A stretch of 64,000 nucleotides of DNA from positions 2,059,419-2,123,418 of the forward strand of contig JAJEKV010000027.1 of NCBI GenBank assembly GCA_021234155.1. Direction: 5' to 3'. The notes under the pieces were generated by a model. The model was not told where the DNA came from. It searched no databases and saw nothing but the letters and a program-made list of their open reading frames with translations. The position numbers and the translations under genes are program-made. Positions 12,122 through 23,866 of this stretch are shown one piece after another (position 1 is the stretch's first letter; every line of letters begins with the position of its first letter). This stretch comes from Isoetes taiwanensis (taxonomy: Eukaryota; Streptophyta; Lycopodiopsida; Isoetales; Isoetaceae).

Positions 12122-12489
12122 CATAAACCATTACATTACACACTTCAAAATTAAATTCCCCCTTAAACCCCCCTTTGGTTTGGGTGCATATTCACACGGG
12201 GGGTGACGTAGGGCAGCGAGAGCCCCTATAATTATGTTTCGCATGTACAAAATCAACACCATGCAATACATTACCTCAAATCTTATAGTATTTTGCAAAT
12301 GGTATTATACAGTATACCATTTTTTGTACATGCATACCCCACAAATGAGGAACTTTATCAAGGAATAAAGGGCAAACATGCCCATCTCGACAACTCGATT
12401 GTTCGAGTAACCCCCTGTGAATATGCACCCAAACCAAAGGGGGTTTAAGGGGGAATTTAATTTTGAAGTGTGTAATGTAATGGTTTATG
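12122..12489. mobile_element. Fold-back element with about 80-bp inverted repeats
   Basis: Positions 12122-12203 and 12408-12489 are near-perfect inverted copies starting CATAAACCATTACATTAC. They differ mainly in one C of a poly-C run and at the inner edge. The central 200 bp hold no open frame. No target duplication could be recognised, so the superfamily is uncertain. Long inverted repeats without CACTA or hAT ends would fit a Mutator-like or Foldback element. Confidence 0.7.
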
Positions 12490-13439
12490 CTTGTGTGTAA
12501 TTATCTAATTCTGGTTTTTTTTTTATATGTTTGGCTATTTGTACTTGCCTTTATGGAAAGCTCAATGGAAAAGCCACTTCACTTTGGTCTTATATATTTG
12601 TTGTTTGTCTTGATACGTAGAGTCTTCCAAGACATCCTTGAGACCAAAGATCACAGTGGTCTTGGCTTTATTATCCTTCCCTTTTCCACTTAAAAATATT
12701 TATCCTCTCTGGGCTTTGATTCATCCCCAAACAGCACATCCTACACCTCTCTCTCTCTCTCTTCGATCTGGATGCTCGACATCTTTTCAGATGGTAGATC
12801 TCTCCAAACTTCAAACTCTCTCAATCGGGACTGCTTTCCTTTCATAGAATAAGCTCTGATACCATGAAGCACTTAGGTTGCACGAAAAAGACCAAACGAA
12901 GGAAAAAGGTCCACTGACACAAAGGAGAACTTGTATATTTAGAGTAGGTCACAAATGTAACATTTATGCTGACATGGAGATTTTGTTGTATAGAATGTAT
13001 GAGCACAATTTATCAATGGCGCACTATCATTGTCAAAGATAGTTTTCTTTACATTAGCTTTTAATAGTTTTAGTTCTATTTTACAAATTTATCAATAAAA
13101 CTCCAAAATCGTTATAGGTTTGGCTAATTTCTTGATGACTTTTTTTTGGGGGGGAGGGGGAGGGACTTTAGCCAGTGTATAATTATGTATAATTAGAAAT
13201 TAGAGGAATTCCATGAAACTATAGCCAAATCAAGTTCATCTTGTAAGATTAAGGCTCTCGTTGTCCAAAGCCACCCCTAAAATAGGATGACAACTGTGGC
13301 CACATAAGAGACCTTTGAAGATAAGAATAGTGGATGTTTTTATCAAAGGATGTCAATTCATAATAACATATGTATTCTTGCAGCTATACACTATAATCCA
13401 TGATATATCTGACTAGTAGATTCTTTAAATACATATGCC
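12490..13439. other. Intergenic, nothing clear
   Basis: No gene or element was recognised. There is a short CT run at about 12748-12764 and a T/G homopolymer run at about 13140-13165. This interval is immediately downstream of the carbonic anhydrase stop codon, so it should contain that gene's 3' UTR. Confidence 0.5.
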
Positions 13440-14807
13440 TTATGCATTATATAAATTATAAATTTGTTTCCATGGCTTATAGAACACAACTTGACGTCCA
13501 TTGATATCTTGTTTAGGTCTATTGTTACTACCCTGCAATCAATGCATTTACATAGTTATCAATAAGAATCCAAACTCACAAAAAATGTGAAAATAATTAG
13601 ATAATAATAAAAAGAATATTTCATTTATTTTCACTTCACATGGAGAAGATGATACCTGCTTAGCATGTTTGAACAATCGAAGCTGATTTGGAGATAACGT
13701 GTGAGGCTAAAAAAAAGGAAGGAAATATTAGTATTGATATCATTTTGCAAAAAAAAGATATTTGATGTGGATTACCTTAGCCACAATGTTCCAAATGACA
13801 CCTTCAGTGTATGGTGAAGTGGTGAGTGATCCAGAGTAGCGATAGTAACTCTCGTTATCTATGTTTAAAGCTCTGGGATCAACATAGGGAACTTTGATCT
13901 CTTCATTGGGGAGAAGTTCTGCTAAATGATCCTGGAACTGCCACATTCTTATTTTAATCAAATATGCGTGTATCTTCCACTCATTATTTTCAACTAATTA
14001 TACCTGGTTGATAAAAGTGTTCTCGTGTCCTATATTATAAAATATTCCCACCACTGCAATCATTTTAGAGTCCTTAGTTTTATGGACTAGATGGGCTTCC
14101 ATTGGAAAACTAAGAAAAGATGAATCAACCAGTTAGGAAAAGATGAAACAACCAGTTTTTTTGTACAATAATATCGCAACTTGAAATTGTTCAATTTACC
14201 TCTTGTTATTTACTGTGTGCTCGCTTGGAATATGAATATGAAAATTATATAAATCATAATTTATCCCATCCAAGATCAAAGTACCGGATCCGCTAGGAAA
14301 TTCCAGCTTATAAAAGAGAACAACATATGATGAGTGTAAGCAATTTTACCTTTTCCAAATAAAGTTGAGGTCAATAAGTCTTACTTCAACTGTATGATTG
14401 AAACTGGTCAAGTTGGCACTTGTGCAATAATAATTTGGCTGTAGAGATTTGAAAATGCAAGATGGGATACCTGCACTAGTTATAATATCTATTGGAGATT
14501 GAAATTTGGCAGAGAGGCAAAGTTCATATTCCTGCTTCAGATTTCCTCCATTCTTAGAATCCTTCATACCGTTGGAATAGTCATGCTCTGTGCAAAAGTT
14601 AGAAATGAGAAGTAAAGAAGAAGGAAGCATTATACACACACAAATAGGACAAGAATCGATGTTATTGATGTGCAAACCTTGTAAAGAATTAACAAAAGGA
14701 GTAAATGCCAAGCCAAGTATAACTACTAAAAGAGCAGTCGCCATAGTTGTAAGTAATAAGTTGTTAATAAAACTAATCGAATGCTTTCTTTTGATAGAAG
14801 AAGTCAT
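13440..14807 (-). CDS. Alpha carbonic anhydrase, 7 exons, 283 aa
   Basis: The likely reaction is reversible hydration of CO2, by a secreted or membrane-anchored alpha-type enzyme. Exons (minus strand): 14807-14678, 14587-14385, 14306-14200, 14109-14004, 13937-13776, 13706-13656, 13532-13440. All introns are GT..AG and all phases join without a stop. Residues 13-41 are a hydrophobic signal or anchor. QSPIDI is at 73-78. Two zinc ligands are His134 and His136 (FHIHIPSEHT) and the third is His153 (EAHLVH). The gate threonine lies in YSGSLTTSPYTEGVIW (216-231). The family ending (RP...NGR) is present in the last exon. Odd points: the usual PPCTEGV is SPYTEGV, so the cysteine that normally pairs with Cys67 is lost, HWH is HIH, and the NWG motif is absent. 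The length is normal for the family. Whether it is active or a CA-related protein is open. Confidence 0.88.
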
Positions 14808-15546
14808 GAACTCCCAAAGGATGTTAAAATCCTTGTCTTATCACTTTAATTTCAATGGCCTATATTTTACGCACAAATACAATGTGGTGCTTGAGAATAG
14901 AATAGTGCTATCTAGATTGTTCGTACATGTTAAATTTGTTAAGAACGTGATCCACACTGCAATATGGTCCTCGTGTGCAATGTCAATAAAGTAGATGTTA
15001 TCAAACATCACTTATTATACAAGCCGGAAATGTGGTGGCAATACCACTGCCATTTTTTTTACTTTATGCTAGAAAAGAAGTTATTGTGTATGGAAGAATA
15101 ACAATAGACAAGCACACCTTATCTTCAAGCACAAAAATTACATTTTATGTGAATAATAGCTTTATCATGGCCTAAGGAAAAACTATATGTGAAAATGTTG
15201 CTCTAACCTATATTATTTGCAAAAGAATAAGTTATTTGCATAGGTACGAAATAAGGCAGATTGAACTCTCCACCTCACACGCACCATAATATTAGACTTA
15301 TTATCTTGATTTCTACACTGGCACATCCTATGTATCTGTATTGAACTCTCCACCTCACACACACCATAATATTAGACTTATTGTCTTGATTTCTACACTA
15401 GCACATCCTGCAAGAATAGCATCATATGTATCTGTACTGGGATGTAACCCTATGTGCTTATTGCTTTGCAATATGGGGTAAAAAGGCAATGACTTCCATT
15501 CTATATAAAGACTCTATTGGTAAGAATTTTGTCATTTTAATATGTA
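14808..15546. other. Upstream region of the carbonic anhydrase gene
   Basis: This is the 5' flank of the minus-strand carbonic anhydrase gene. It is AT-rich and has no coding segment that I recognise. A tandem duplication lies at 15261-15409 and is listed separately. Confidence 0.5.
15261..15409. repeat. 80-bp tandem duplication
   Basis: A unit beginning TTGAACTCTCCACCTCACAC at 15261 is repeated at 15341, with a few base differences, and the second copy ends at about 15409. There is no coding content. Confidence 0.9.
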
Positions 15547-16125
15547 CTAGTTATGGTGCCCGGCGTTGCCGGGCTTTAGTAGTGATTTGGAAGGGTGCCT
15601 TTGTTTGTTTGGTAATTTTATGAAGATGGTTTTATAGTTAGGTGCCATTGGTGTAATGTGAAAGAAACAATTATTTTCAAAAGTAGACATATTTTCACGT
15701 TGGGGATTGACAGTCTTGGCACGATGTTTATTAGTTGAGAATAGTAGAAGCAATGTAGAAATGTGACTGGAACATTTCAATTACATGTGTCTTGTAAAGA
15801 TAAATTGAACTGTGAAGATAATTTGACAGAGCTCCATGGAACAGTCAATATATTCCTTGGTAGTCAAGAAGTTTTATCAATATGCTGAATGTGGATGTAG
15901 ATGTTCTTGTTATGGTTAGAAAGATGCTTATAAAATAGCATGAAATGTCCATAGCCTATCGCATGCTTTTAGTGCAGGAGATTTGTGTACAGTTTGGAAA
16001 AGACATGTTGATCTCAAATTGACTGAGCTACTTAAAATCCAACAATATGTCACAATCCCTAAGAGAAATATTGAATGTGAATTGTAAAGCCCGGCATTGC
16101 CAGGCTTTACAAATTTTATTGTAGA
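15547..16125 (-). mobile_element. Non-autonomous Helitron, 579 bp
   Basis: On the minus strand the element starts TCTACAATAAAA at 16125 and ends CTAG at 15547, sitting between host A and host T, which is the Helitron rule. Seven bases before CTAG is a GC-rich hairpin, GCCCGGC-AAC-GCCGGGC (15557-15573). A related hairpin (GTAAAGCC...GGCTTTAC) lies just inside the 5' end at about 16084-16110, so both ends share AAAGCCYGGCAAYGCCGGGC. No RepHel frame is inside. It would need a helper in trans. Confidence 0.75.
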
Positions 16126-19100
16126 TAGCTTTTAAGTTGAAGACACGTACAATTCTCGAGCTGCGACTCGCATGACACAACAACGCCCGAAAGAAGAGAA
16201 CTTCCCGTCGATCCGAGATGAAGGCTCAAGAATTGCCCCATAGTGGAGGAATGCCGAGGTAGAAGCTTAGACGAGAAGGATAGGAAGAGATACGAGAAAG
16301 ATAGGAAACGCCAGAAGGGATGCGCCAGAAAGGTCAACGCAGCCAAGGTAGAAGAGAACCGAGAACGATAAGAAACGCCAGGAAGGGATACACGCCAGAA
16401 AGGTCGGTCAAGAGAAACAAGAATGATAGGAAATGCCACGAAAGGTCAACCCATGCAAGAGGAAGCCCCTCCGCATGAGAGCATAGAACATAAAACCAAA
16501 ACACCGGCCGAATGGATGGGGCTTTTCTATTCCTCCCAAAGTAATTACAATGGTAGAGAGTGGGTAGCCGATATCGCAAGCTACCCAAAAACAAAAAATA
16601 CAGGAATATCCAAACCATAACACTCGACCCCAAAATACAAAAAATATATCATAGATGTTTGGCTAGTGTACCGCCTATTTATCGCCGGATTAAAAACCCT
16701 CGCCTTTCGGTTTTCGAGGAAAAACCTAGCGATAAGCTCCCAGGCGTGGGCTTAGACACGCCGGCCGCTAAACTTCCCAAAACCCACGCCCAAAAGAAAC
16801 CAACGTTAGGGCAACGCCTGCACTGCAGATAAGACCACAAAAACACAATAGAGAAGAACAAAAACCTCGAAAAAAAGCGAGGGTCGATTAAAAGCCGCGG
16901 TACACGCTTAACAACATATATAAACAAAATACTTAAGGGAGGGAGGGAGGGAGAGCATAGAACATAACCCGAAACATCACGGGCTAAGAGAAAAGCCGAT
17001 GAGAAGTCAAGGCTTAATGCAGAAGAAATAGCGATCCCCTAACCGGATGAGAGGTTCAAATGCATGCAATGCATGCAGGCAACGATGCAACTCTTGCATG
17101 CTCGTTCGCTCGAGAATCATGGAATCCGCCTGACGACCGCATAGCTTGCTAAATTAATCCTTTCTCTATTAATATTTAGTTGCATAACATGGTTGGAAGC
17201 TTAGGATTCAGGTCGTTAGGACTTTATATTCAATAATGTTTGAACTACCAAATAAGCTTTATTTTACTCTGAGAGTCTAAGGTACCAACAAAACTAAAGT
17301 ACATGCATATGCCATTGTGAAATTGGAAGATCTAATACATGGTTATAGTTATAGTGGTTTGTGGAAGCACATATCATGCATCTACAATAGAACCCGCCAT
17401 TGAATAAAGTATACCTAAGAAAAACTTGCCAAAAGAAGGGTACCGTTGGTTTGGCCAAAGACAAAAAAGACACGTGCACATTCTTAATGGGCTACAAAAT
17501 GGATAAGCACCAAGCCATTTGATTAGACCAAACACATGGTTATAGTTGTAGTGGTTTGGGGAAGCATATATCATCCGTCTACATTATTGAACTAAGATAA
17601 CTAAGAAAACTTGCCAGAGAAGGTATCACATTGACAATGGAGCAATGTGAAAGGAAGTCTTAAGCGAATGAAACTAAGAACCTACAACATAATAGAAAAG
17701 TTACTTGCAAGAATATGTGAATTTTGCATCCTATCTAGGTGGGATGTAAGCCCCTTGGCCATCGTATTCAAGCAGATAAGAAAGCAAAGAACATATGTCA
17801 CCCCTAAAACTCCCATTGGTAATTCTGCAAAAGAAGCACTGTATAACATGAAGCAAAGATTGTGTAGTTTGCACATAAATCCCTTTTTAAAATAACAGTA
17901 CCTTGACATCCTTTGAGCCTTTATTGGATGGAAAAAATGAAAATAATTAGACAGATATAATATAGATGAAGACATGCTTGCAAATTCTTTATTTTATCCT
18001 CTTATATGGTAATCGCCAAGCTATCTATCTAATTAGAATTTGTAATCGCCATGCTATTTCTACAAAATAGAAGTGCTATTTCTACAAAATAGAATCCCCG
18101 ATTACAAAGGCCACATTACCGCCACGGGATACATAATTAAGCTTGCCGAAGCTTGCATCGGCCTTCACTACATCGCAGGCATATCAACGTGCATATCACA
18201 TTAGAGCCAAGACCTTTTTTTGTCAAAATAGCACCCATGTTATAACCGTGATATTAAATACACTTTTCACATGGGTTTTTCATTTTGCCGCAAATTTTTT
18301 TATTTGATATGCATGCAATAGAGAACTCAGACGCAGGATAATTCGTGCTATGATAGCAATGCTATCACGATACATATGGTTCATCTGGATCGATGCGCAT
18401 ATATCTCCGAACATGTATTAACAATGATGCCGTAAGAACATACGTCCTAAGCCCGCAATTTTCTAGTAAAACAATGAATGTAAACATTAATAAGGACAAA
18501 TGAAAAACTTTCAAAGCATCGGGAGTTATTTTAGCAAAGGGACAGGAAAAACTTTCAAAGCATGGGAGCTACTTTATCGATGTGCTCCATTGGTCAGTCC
18601 ACAAAGGTCAGCATGAGTTACACGCTAATTCTTTAAGACTTTGCTCAATTGCCCTAGATCCGGCAATGATGTTGTGAATGCATAATCCGCACACTAATCT
18701 GCCGAGATATATCAAATGCAATCAAATGCAAAATGTGAGAATAGCCCAACCGCATCAATATCACAAGAATATCGAAGTCCATAGAGTTCTCAGATTCATT
18801 TCGACTTTTGTTGCGATGCTCGCCGCATGTTTGACTTCCCTCGTATCATGCCATTATACAAACGTAAAAGTAAGATTAACTTAAACTAAAGATGGGAAGT
18901 CTAACCCTAAAGCTAAATATTTACCCCGCATGAAAAATTCAAAACTATAAGCAAATGAGAGAACATGAATGCAAACAAATGAAATAGAATAAGTGACAAA
19001 ATACTGTTGTTGGCAACATCAAGGTACTTTTAAGCTAGCTGCTAAATAATCAAATCTAATGCAGTATAGAAGATGGAGATACAAAACTTGCATTCAACCT

Positions 19101-19864
19101 TGACCAGGCCTAAGCATAGAAGAATGATATAAAGCTGTTGAGTCCCAAATTGGCACAAAATTTTTTAGACACTTGTGGTGGCGGTGAGTACGTTAGACAC
19201 CTTGGTGAAATTGCTTTGTGGATATGCGCCATCGTTGCAACAAAGCCGGTGGCACCTACATGACAGATAAATAGATGGCAGACCACCGATGAAAACAATG
19301 AATTCGAAGAGAAAGCATAGAATTTTCATTGCCACGAAGAATAATGCCTAAACCCGAAAGCGCAAGCGGGCACCGAGGTCGCTAGTAGAATCATCTGAAT
19401 TTGAAAGCGGCGAAGGTAGGCGCAAAGGTCTAGGAAGACTCACTTCACGTGCTCTCGTGGATCGTTATAGCAGCCACCATCTCGCCCAAGACAATCCTCT
19501 TTAACACTCCAAAGATCCACATCATTCTCGCAATGATTAAAAGATAATAAAAGTATTAGGATTATTGTCACACCGCGATCCATATTCTAGCACATATCAA
19601 AGGTGTTACAGTCTAAATCTTTTAAGTAATAATCGAACATACGCCTTGAGCCAACTACATATGCTATCTTATTATGTCATAATCTAAAAGTATAATTATT
19701 TACAAAAGAGGTATACATCTAGAATAAGCAATAATATAAATTCTAGAGAATAACGTGGTCTTTAGTGTGAAAGGCGAGACATGTGAAAAAGGAACAAACA
19801 CTAAGCAAGCTAAAGACAACAACATGTTTAAAAAAATGGCAATTTTATAAAAACAAACACTTAC
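16126..19864. other. Gene-poor stretch with one LINE 3' fragment
   Basis: The part at 16126-16930 is richer in GC and includes the LINE hairpin fragment listed separately, so it is probably retroelement debris. A GGGA-repeat lies at about 16937-16953. At 18045-18092 a short word, TTTCTACAAAATAGAA, is duplicated. Open frames such as 17647-17895 (plus) show no known domain. Confidence 0.4.
16688..16727 (-). repeat. LINE 3'-UTR hairpin fragment
   Basis: Read on the minus strand this matches the hairpin block near the 3' end of the three tailed LINE copies (GGTTTTTCC...GAAAACC then GGGTTTTTAATC). The downstream core and tail are not present. It is a fourth, more degraded trace of the same family. 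Confidence 0.6.
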
Positions 19865-20223
19865 AAAGCAACGAAGTCCGGAGTTGATCAAGATCATGAA
19901 TCCAAAGCTCCATGGTGTCCCGCAGAATTTGAAATGGAGGCAAAACGGATTCTTTGTTAGCTTAGGGGAACTTCCACAATAGCTGTTGAATTCACATTTT
20001 CGGGCCACATCCATTCCTTCTTTTTCTCGGAGCTCGTGCGGAGATATTTCCAAGTCGGCATTTCTTCCTCGAAAATTTGATAGGAATCATACCAATTTGC
20101 CTACATCAATATCAAACTCATACTCTATATTGTGCCCAATTCTTGCATCCCGAACATCTATGTAAGAAATTTTAGCATCGCCCTTTTTCCAGCCAAGTTT
20201 TTCAGCAATAAAATCTGCCGTAT
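19865..20223 (-). pseudogene. TIN1-like (tunicamycin-induced 1) gene fragment
   Basis: Two coding blocks match the plant TIN1 family, ER-associated proteins induced by unfolded-protein stress. Block one (20223 to about 20091) includes EKLGW, ISYIDVRDARIGH and YEFDIDVGK, behind a TTGAAG acceptor-like site. Block two (19960-19865) reads LPPFQILRDTMELWIHDLD and ends at GTAAGT. Between them the frame shifts near 20088 (TTGGTATGATTCC), then continues as FEEEMPTWKYL. The family's C-terminal part was not found below 19865. The N-terminal exon was not joined either: an open exon at 20487-20366 starts with ATG but does not fit the phase. A broken copy is more likely than a working gene. The family call rests on remembered motifs. 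Confidence 0.55.
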
Positions 20224-20689
20224 CTTCAAAAAGAAAAGACGAAAAATGGTAAGATAAGAAACCCAATTTGCAGAAAGAACTTCAAGCCAATTCAGAACAA
20301 AAAAAAAACTACCGAGACTACGTTAAGAGCTGTGATATCGGTCTTGGAATGACGATCAAGGTTACCAAAAGCTTGAAACGCAAAACTTCGAATGATAAGA
20401 ATTAACAATTTGCTTTCCCGAGCCATACTGTCGCTGACGGATCAACCCAAGACCTGCAGAGCGAGATTGACCTTCTTTTTGTTCCATGCATCTCTGCACA
20501 AAATAAAACTGACAATTTGACAACGGATAAGTATTATACGGAACTGAAGAACAAACCCTAACTCGCGCATTCGGGCTTTGAATCATTCTAATCCACTTCC
20601 ACGGCTAGATCACCACCTGTAATCATGCATGGACGAAGTTACCAAAAATAAGCTGGGATCCGATAATCATGCACAGAGCAGGAAATTTT

Positions 20690-20835
20690 TTCAAATCATA
20701 CGAAAAAACAGATCCCGATTTTTGGAGAATCGGGAATTTCTTTCGGCAGCCAAAACATTTAAAACCTTGGAAAAACTAACCCAGAAAAAAAACCCAAAAA
20801 GTTTTCGGAACCCCGGAAAAACCAAATTTAAACAA
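20690..20835 (-). repeat. Dispersed repeat, partner of 55990-56175
   Basis: On the minus strand this reads AAACTTTTTGGG, a T-run, CTGGTTA..., GTTTTGGCTGCCG and CCAAAAATCGGGA in the same order as the plus strand at 55990-56175. The two are clearly related but diverged. No coding function is apparent and the element ends are not defined. Confidence 0.6.
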
Positions 20836-21341
20836 TAGGATTATTGGACCATGTACAAAGACTATGCATCCTATATATCTATCCACTTTTGAAATTCATC
20901 ATTTCATCCAGCACTCTTTGGATGTATGTGATTAAAAATATTGAAATTTGTTGATGATATGGCAGTAGTGCCGGGTATTAAAATTATTTAAAAGGAGATA
21001 TAATCCGACCACGAAGTGAACACGGAAAAATAAAAAGAGATGGCATATTATTTGCAAGAACAACAATTGAAGCACAATTAAGATGCTCATCCATTTTTGT
21101 GCAAGCACAATGCTGAACCATTCATATTTAGAGTCAGAATATTCTGGATTTTAGTTCTAAATTGTTGTAGATTCATATTAATGGAGTACTTGAATTCTAC
21201 AGGTTGCCTTTTAAGCAACAATTGTAGAAAATTTTTAGTAGGGGCCTTTTCAGCACAAAATGTGTTATATAATTTTAGGCGTCATTCGGAGCTTGCTAAT
21301 TTCTGGAAGTATTCCAAAAAACTGGGATGACCAATGGTCCT

Positions 21342-23866
21342 TTAGCCCCAAGCCACAGGGCATGCATAATTTACCACAAGCTTTCCATCTATTCCAAAGT
21401 TCTGTAATCAGTGAAACAGCTTGGTAAGCCTTAACAAATCAAAATTTTTATAAATTACAACAGGAAAAGAAGAAATCATACCTCAAATAGAATAAAAACG
21501 AGTTCATCAGGGTTTGGAGGGATGGCACTGTTTATGTAAACGAACTGCCAATAGACTAAAGAAACACAACCATGCTAATTATATCTCCTGAGAAGCCAAA
21601 GTAGGATCAAATTAGTGATAAGGTGCTAGACCAAGACATGGAAAATGCATCATTAATGCATTTAATATATGATGCTAGTGACGAAGAAGACAATGAGGAT
21701 AATGCAGTCATTTCAAAAAACTACGAAGAAGTAGAAGATGCTCTATGAGGAATAAGAAAATGCGAATTATGGCAATCATTCCAATAAATGTATCAAATAG
21801 CTGGCAACGGACAACTCAAATGATAAGCTCAAAATCTCAAGGGCTGCTTCCGCCCTTGAAAATTTTCATATCCTTTTACAGTTGTGGGCTCAGTCTGCTT
21901 GGTTGTCAGCAGACATTTAAACTGACGCATGTATAGTGCCAAACATTGTTTTACCTTCTATAACTTTTTATCTAGGGACATGCTACTGGAAGAATAGAGA
22001 TCACTCTGTAATTATAAGGGAAAAAGCATTGCTAATAGACGCACATCAAGGGTAATGAAAAAGAAAAGACATCGTAATATATTCCAATGCTTACCACACT
22101 ATCACGATGTAATTGTTTGAGAAGAAAATCAATGACCTTTGCAAATTTTTTTGCACCTCCGACCTGAAAGGTAATCCATTGAAGGCATCATTAGTTCTTA
22201 AAACAGCAGTAGCTTATATATTCGAGAATTTTGAAAGAAAAGCAGAATTTAGCTCCAGAGGTAAAAGCGAATCACCTTAAACTTGGACATGACGATCTTG
22301 TTAGTTGACAGAATGTTACATGATGCTGCCTGGGTGAAAACTAGTTTACATATTAGACTATTCTTTATGCCTGATCTAAAAACAAGTTGGAAAAGAAAGA
22401 ATGGGGAAGAATCTCATCAAGATTCTGGGCTATAATTTAATATTAGAAGTGGAGCGGTGGCGCAGCTAGGGCGGCAGGGTTAGGGCGGCTTCTTGCCGCC
22501 TCTCCAAATCGGCACTGCTGCGGTGGAGAGAGATCTTTCTTGCTTCTCTGGAGCCAGGCAGGAGATCCTTACGAAGCTTTGGCGCAGCTGGTTGAAGATG
22601 AAGCGGTTTTCTCAAAGGTCTGATTATGCTGCAGAACCAGTTTCTTGCAGATTTCAAGAGCTTGTTTATCTTGGATTTGGGTCGACCGGGAGGCAGGTTT
22701 AGGGCATAATTTCCTTTGATTCTTTCGTGTATATTTATTTTTGGAGATCGTAGGTTCTTCCCTTATCTTTCACACTCTTTTACTGGCAAAGAGATTCAGA
22801 TTGTATTTGCAGACTGAAGAGGACATGGTATGTCATCCCTCTAGATTTCGTGAATTCTATATAACCTATAGTAGATTCTTTGTCAGAGAGTTGCATGAAC
22901 TGTAATCTTGAGTAGGAAAGGAATTTTTTAAGAAAGCGGTACTCTTGGAGAATATTTTTATGTAAGTCTATCAAGGGATGAGCTCCTAGAGAATGGGCTT
23001 CGTGCCTAAGGACTCCATGTCAGTTTTGCAATCTTGAGAATTCTCTGGGCGCCTCAAGTTATGTTCTGGCAGTTCTTTGATAGATTGGATTTACAGGAAT
23101 GGATTGAGATGATAATGCCGAGCTAGGGACATCCAAATGCGGAGATATATTATGCACCGGGCTTTTGAGAGAGGAGTTTGGCGGCTGGGCTTGTTCTAAG
23201 CCTAGCCAACTTTAGGATGACCGTATTTTCCCAACAATGCAGCATTGCATAAAGATCCCTCTATGGTGTCTATAGTCGGATCAGATCTTAGAGGGCAGTG
23301 AGTAGTGGCAGCTCTATGGAAGAGTGTGGCAGACTATTCTACAAAAACATGTCCCTTTATCTGGTATACTTTCTGTTATTTGTGAAAGCTTTTGTGCTTA
23401 ATTTTATCAAGCCATAAGAGGGCTATCTGATCTGCTAAAATATTTTCAACTTAACTCTTAAAGGAGTTTTGAATAAGCATCTAGCATGTGGGAAGCGAAG
23501 ACGTTGAGGTATGCTCCTGTAGTAACTTCCCATATTGTGAATGCATGTACTCTTTTTATTCTGATAATATAAAAATTGGCACCTTCATGGTGTCCCCTTG
23601 CCTTCAAAAAAAAAAAAAAAAAAAAAAGATTCTGGGCTATAAAATTTATGTATCAAGCTGGGCTAACGAGGGGAAAGACCAGAATATCATGTTCCCGCTC
23701 CACAATTACAAAAGGCATAATTAATTCTAAAATGCGTCTAGCAAACAAGAAAATAAAAACTGCAGTAAATTTTCAAACCTCCTGCTTGCCGGGCATAGAT
23801 ATTCTTTGTTTTCCCTTTCCAGTTCCTTTGCAAAGTATGTTTCCTGAGCTTTGGCAAAAAAGACAT
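21342..23866 (-). CDS. ATG12: Autophagy ubiquitin-like protein ATG12, 5 exons, 109 aa
   Basis: ATG12 is the ubiquitin-like modifier that is conjugated to ATG5 and promotes ATG8 lipidation on the forming autophagosome. Exons (minus): 23866-23779, 22325-22276, 22163-22095, 21544-21482, 21401-21342, all with GT..AG introns and matching phases. Exons 3-5 are highly diagnostic: KFAKVIDFLLKQLHRDSV, FVYINSAIPPNPDEL, then NFGIDGKLVVNYACPVAWG and stop. The C-terminal glycine needed for conjugation is kept. The ubiquitin-like core is full length. Exon 1 gives an N-terminus of MSFLPKLRK type that is longer and less conserved than usual, with ARQAGASCNIL standing where RATGDAPIL is expected. Exon 1 is therefore less certain than the rest. 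Intron 1 holds a 1.2 kb retroposon. Confidence 0.8.
22436..23627 (+). mobile_element. Poly(A) retroposon inside ATG12 intron 1
   Basis: A 16-bp target duplication, AGATTCTGGGCTATAA, flanks the insert at 22420-22435 and 23627-23642. The insert ends in 22 A residues (23606-23627). The sequence before the tail (ATAATATAAAAATTGGCACC...) resembles plant L1 3' ends. The head is GC-rich (22450-22560). No RT frame is inside, so it is an internally deleted L1, a SINE-like element or a retrocopy mobilised by L1. The intact duplication and unbroken A-run point to a recent insertion. Confidence 0.85.

Noticed and set aside
20366-20487. First exon of the TIN1-like gene
   Set aside because: It is open and starts with ATG, but the phase at the GTAACC donor creates a stop when joined to the next block.
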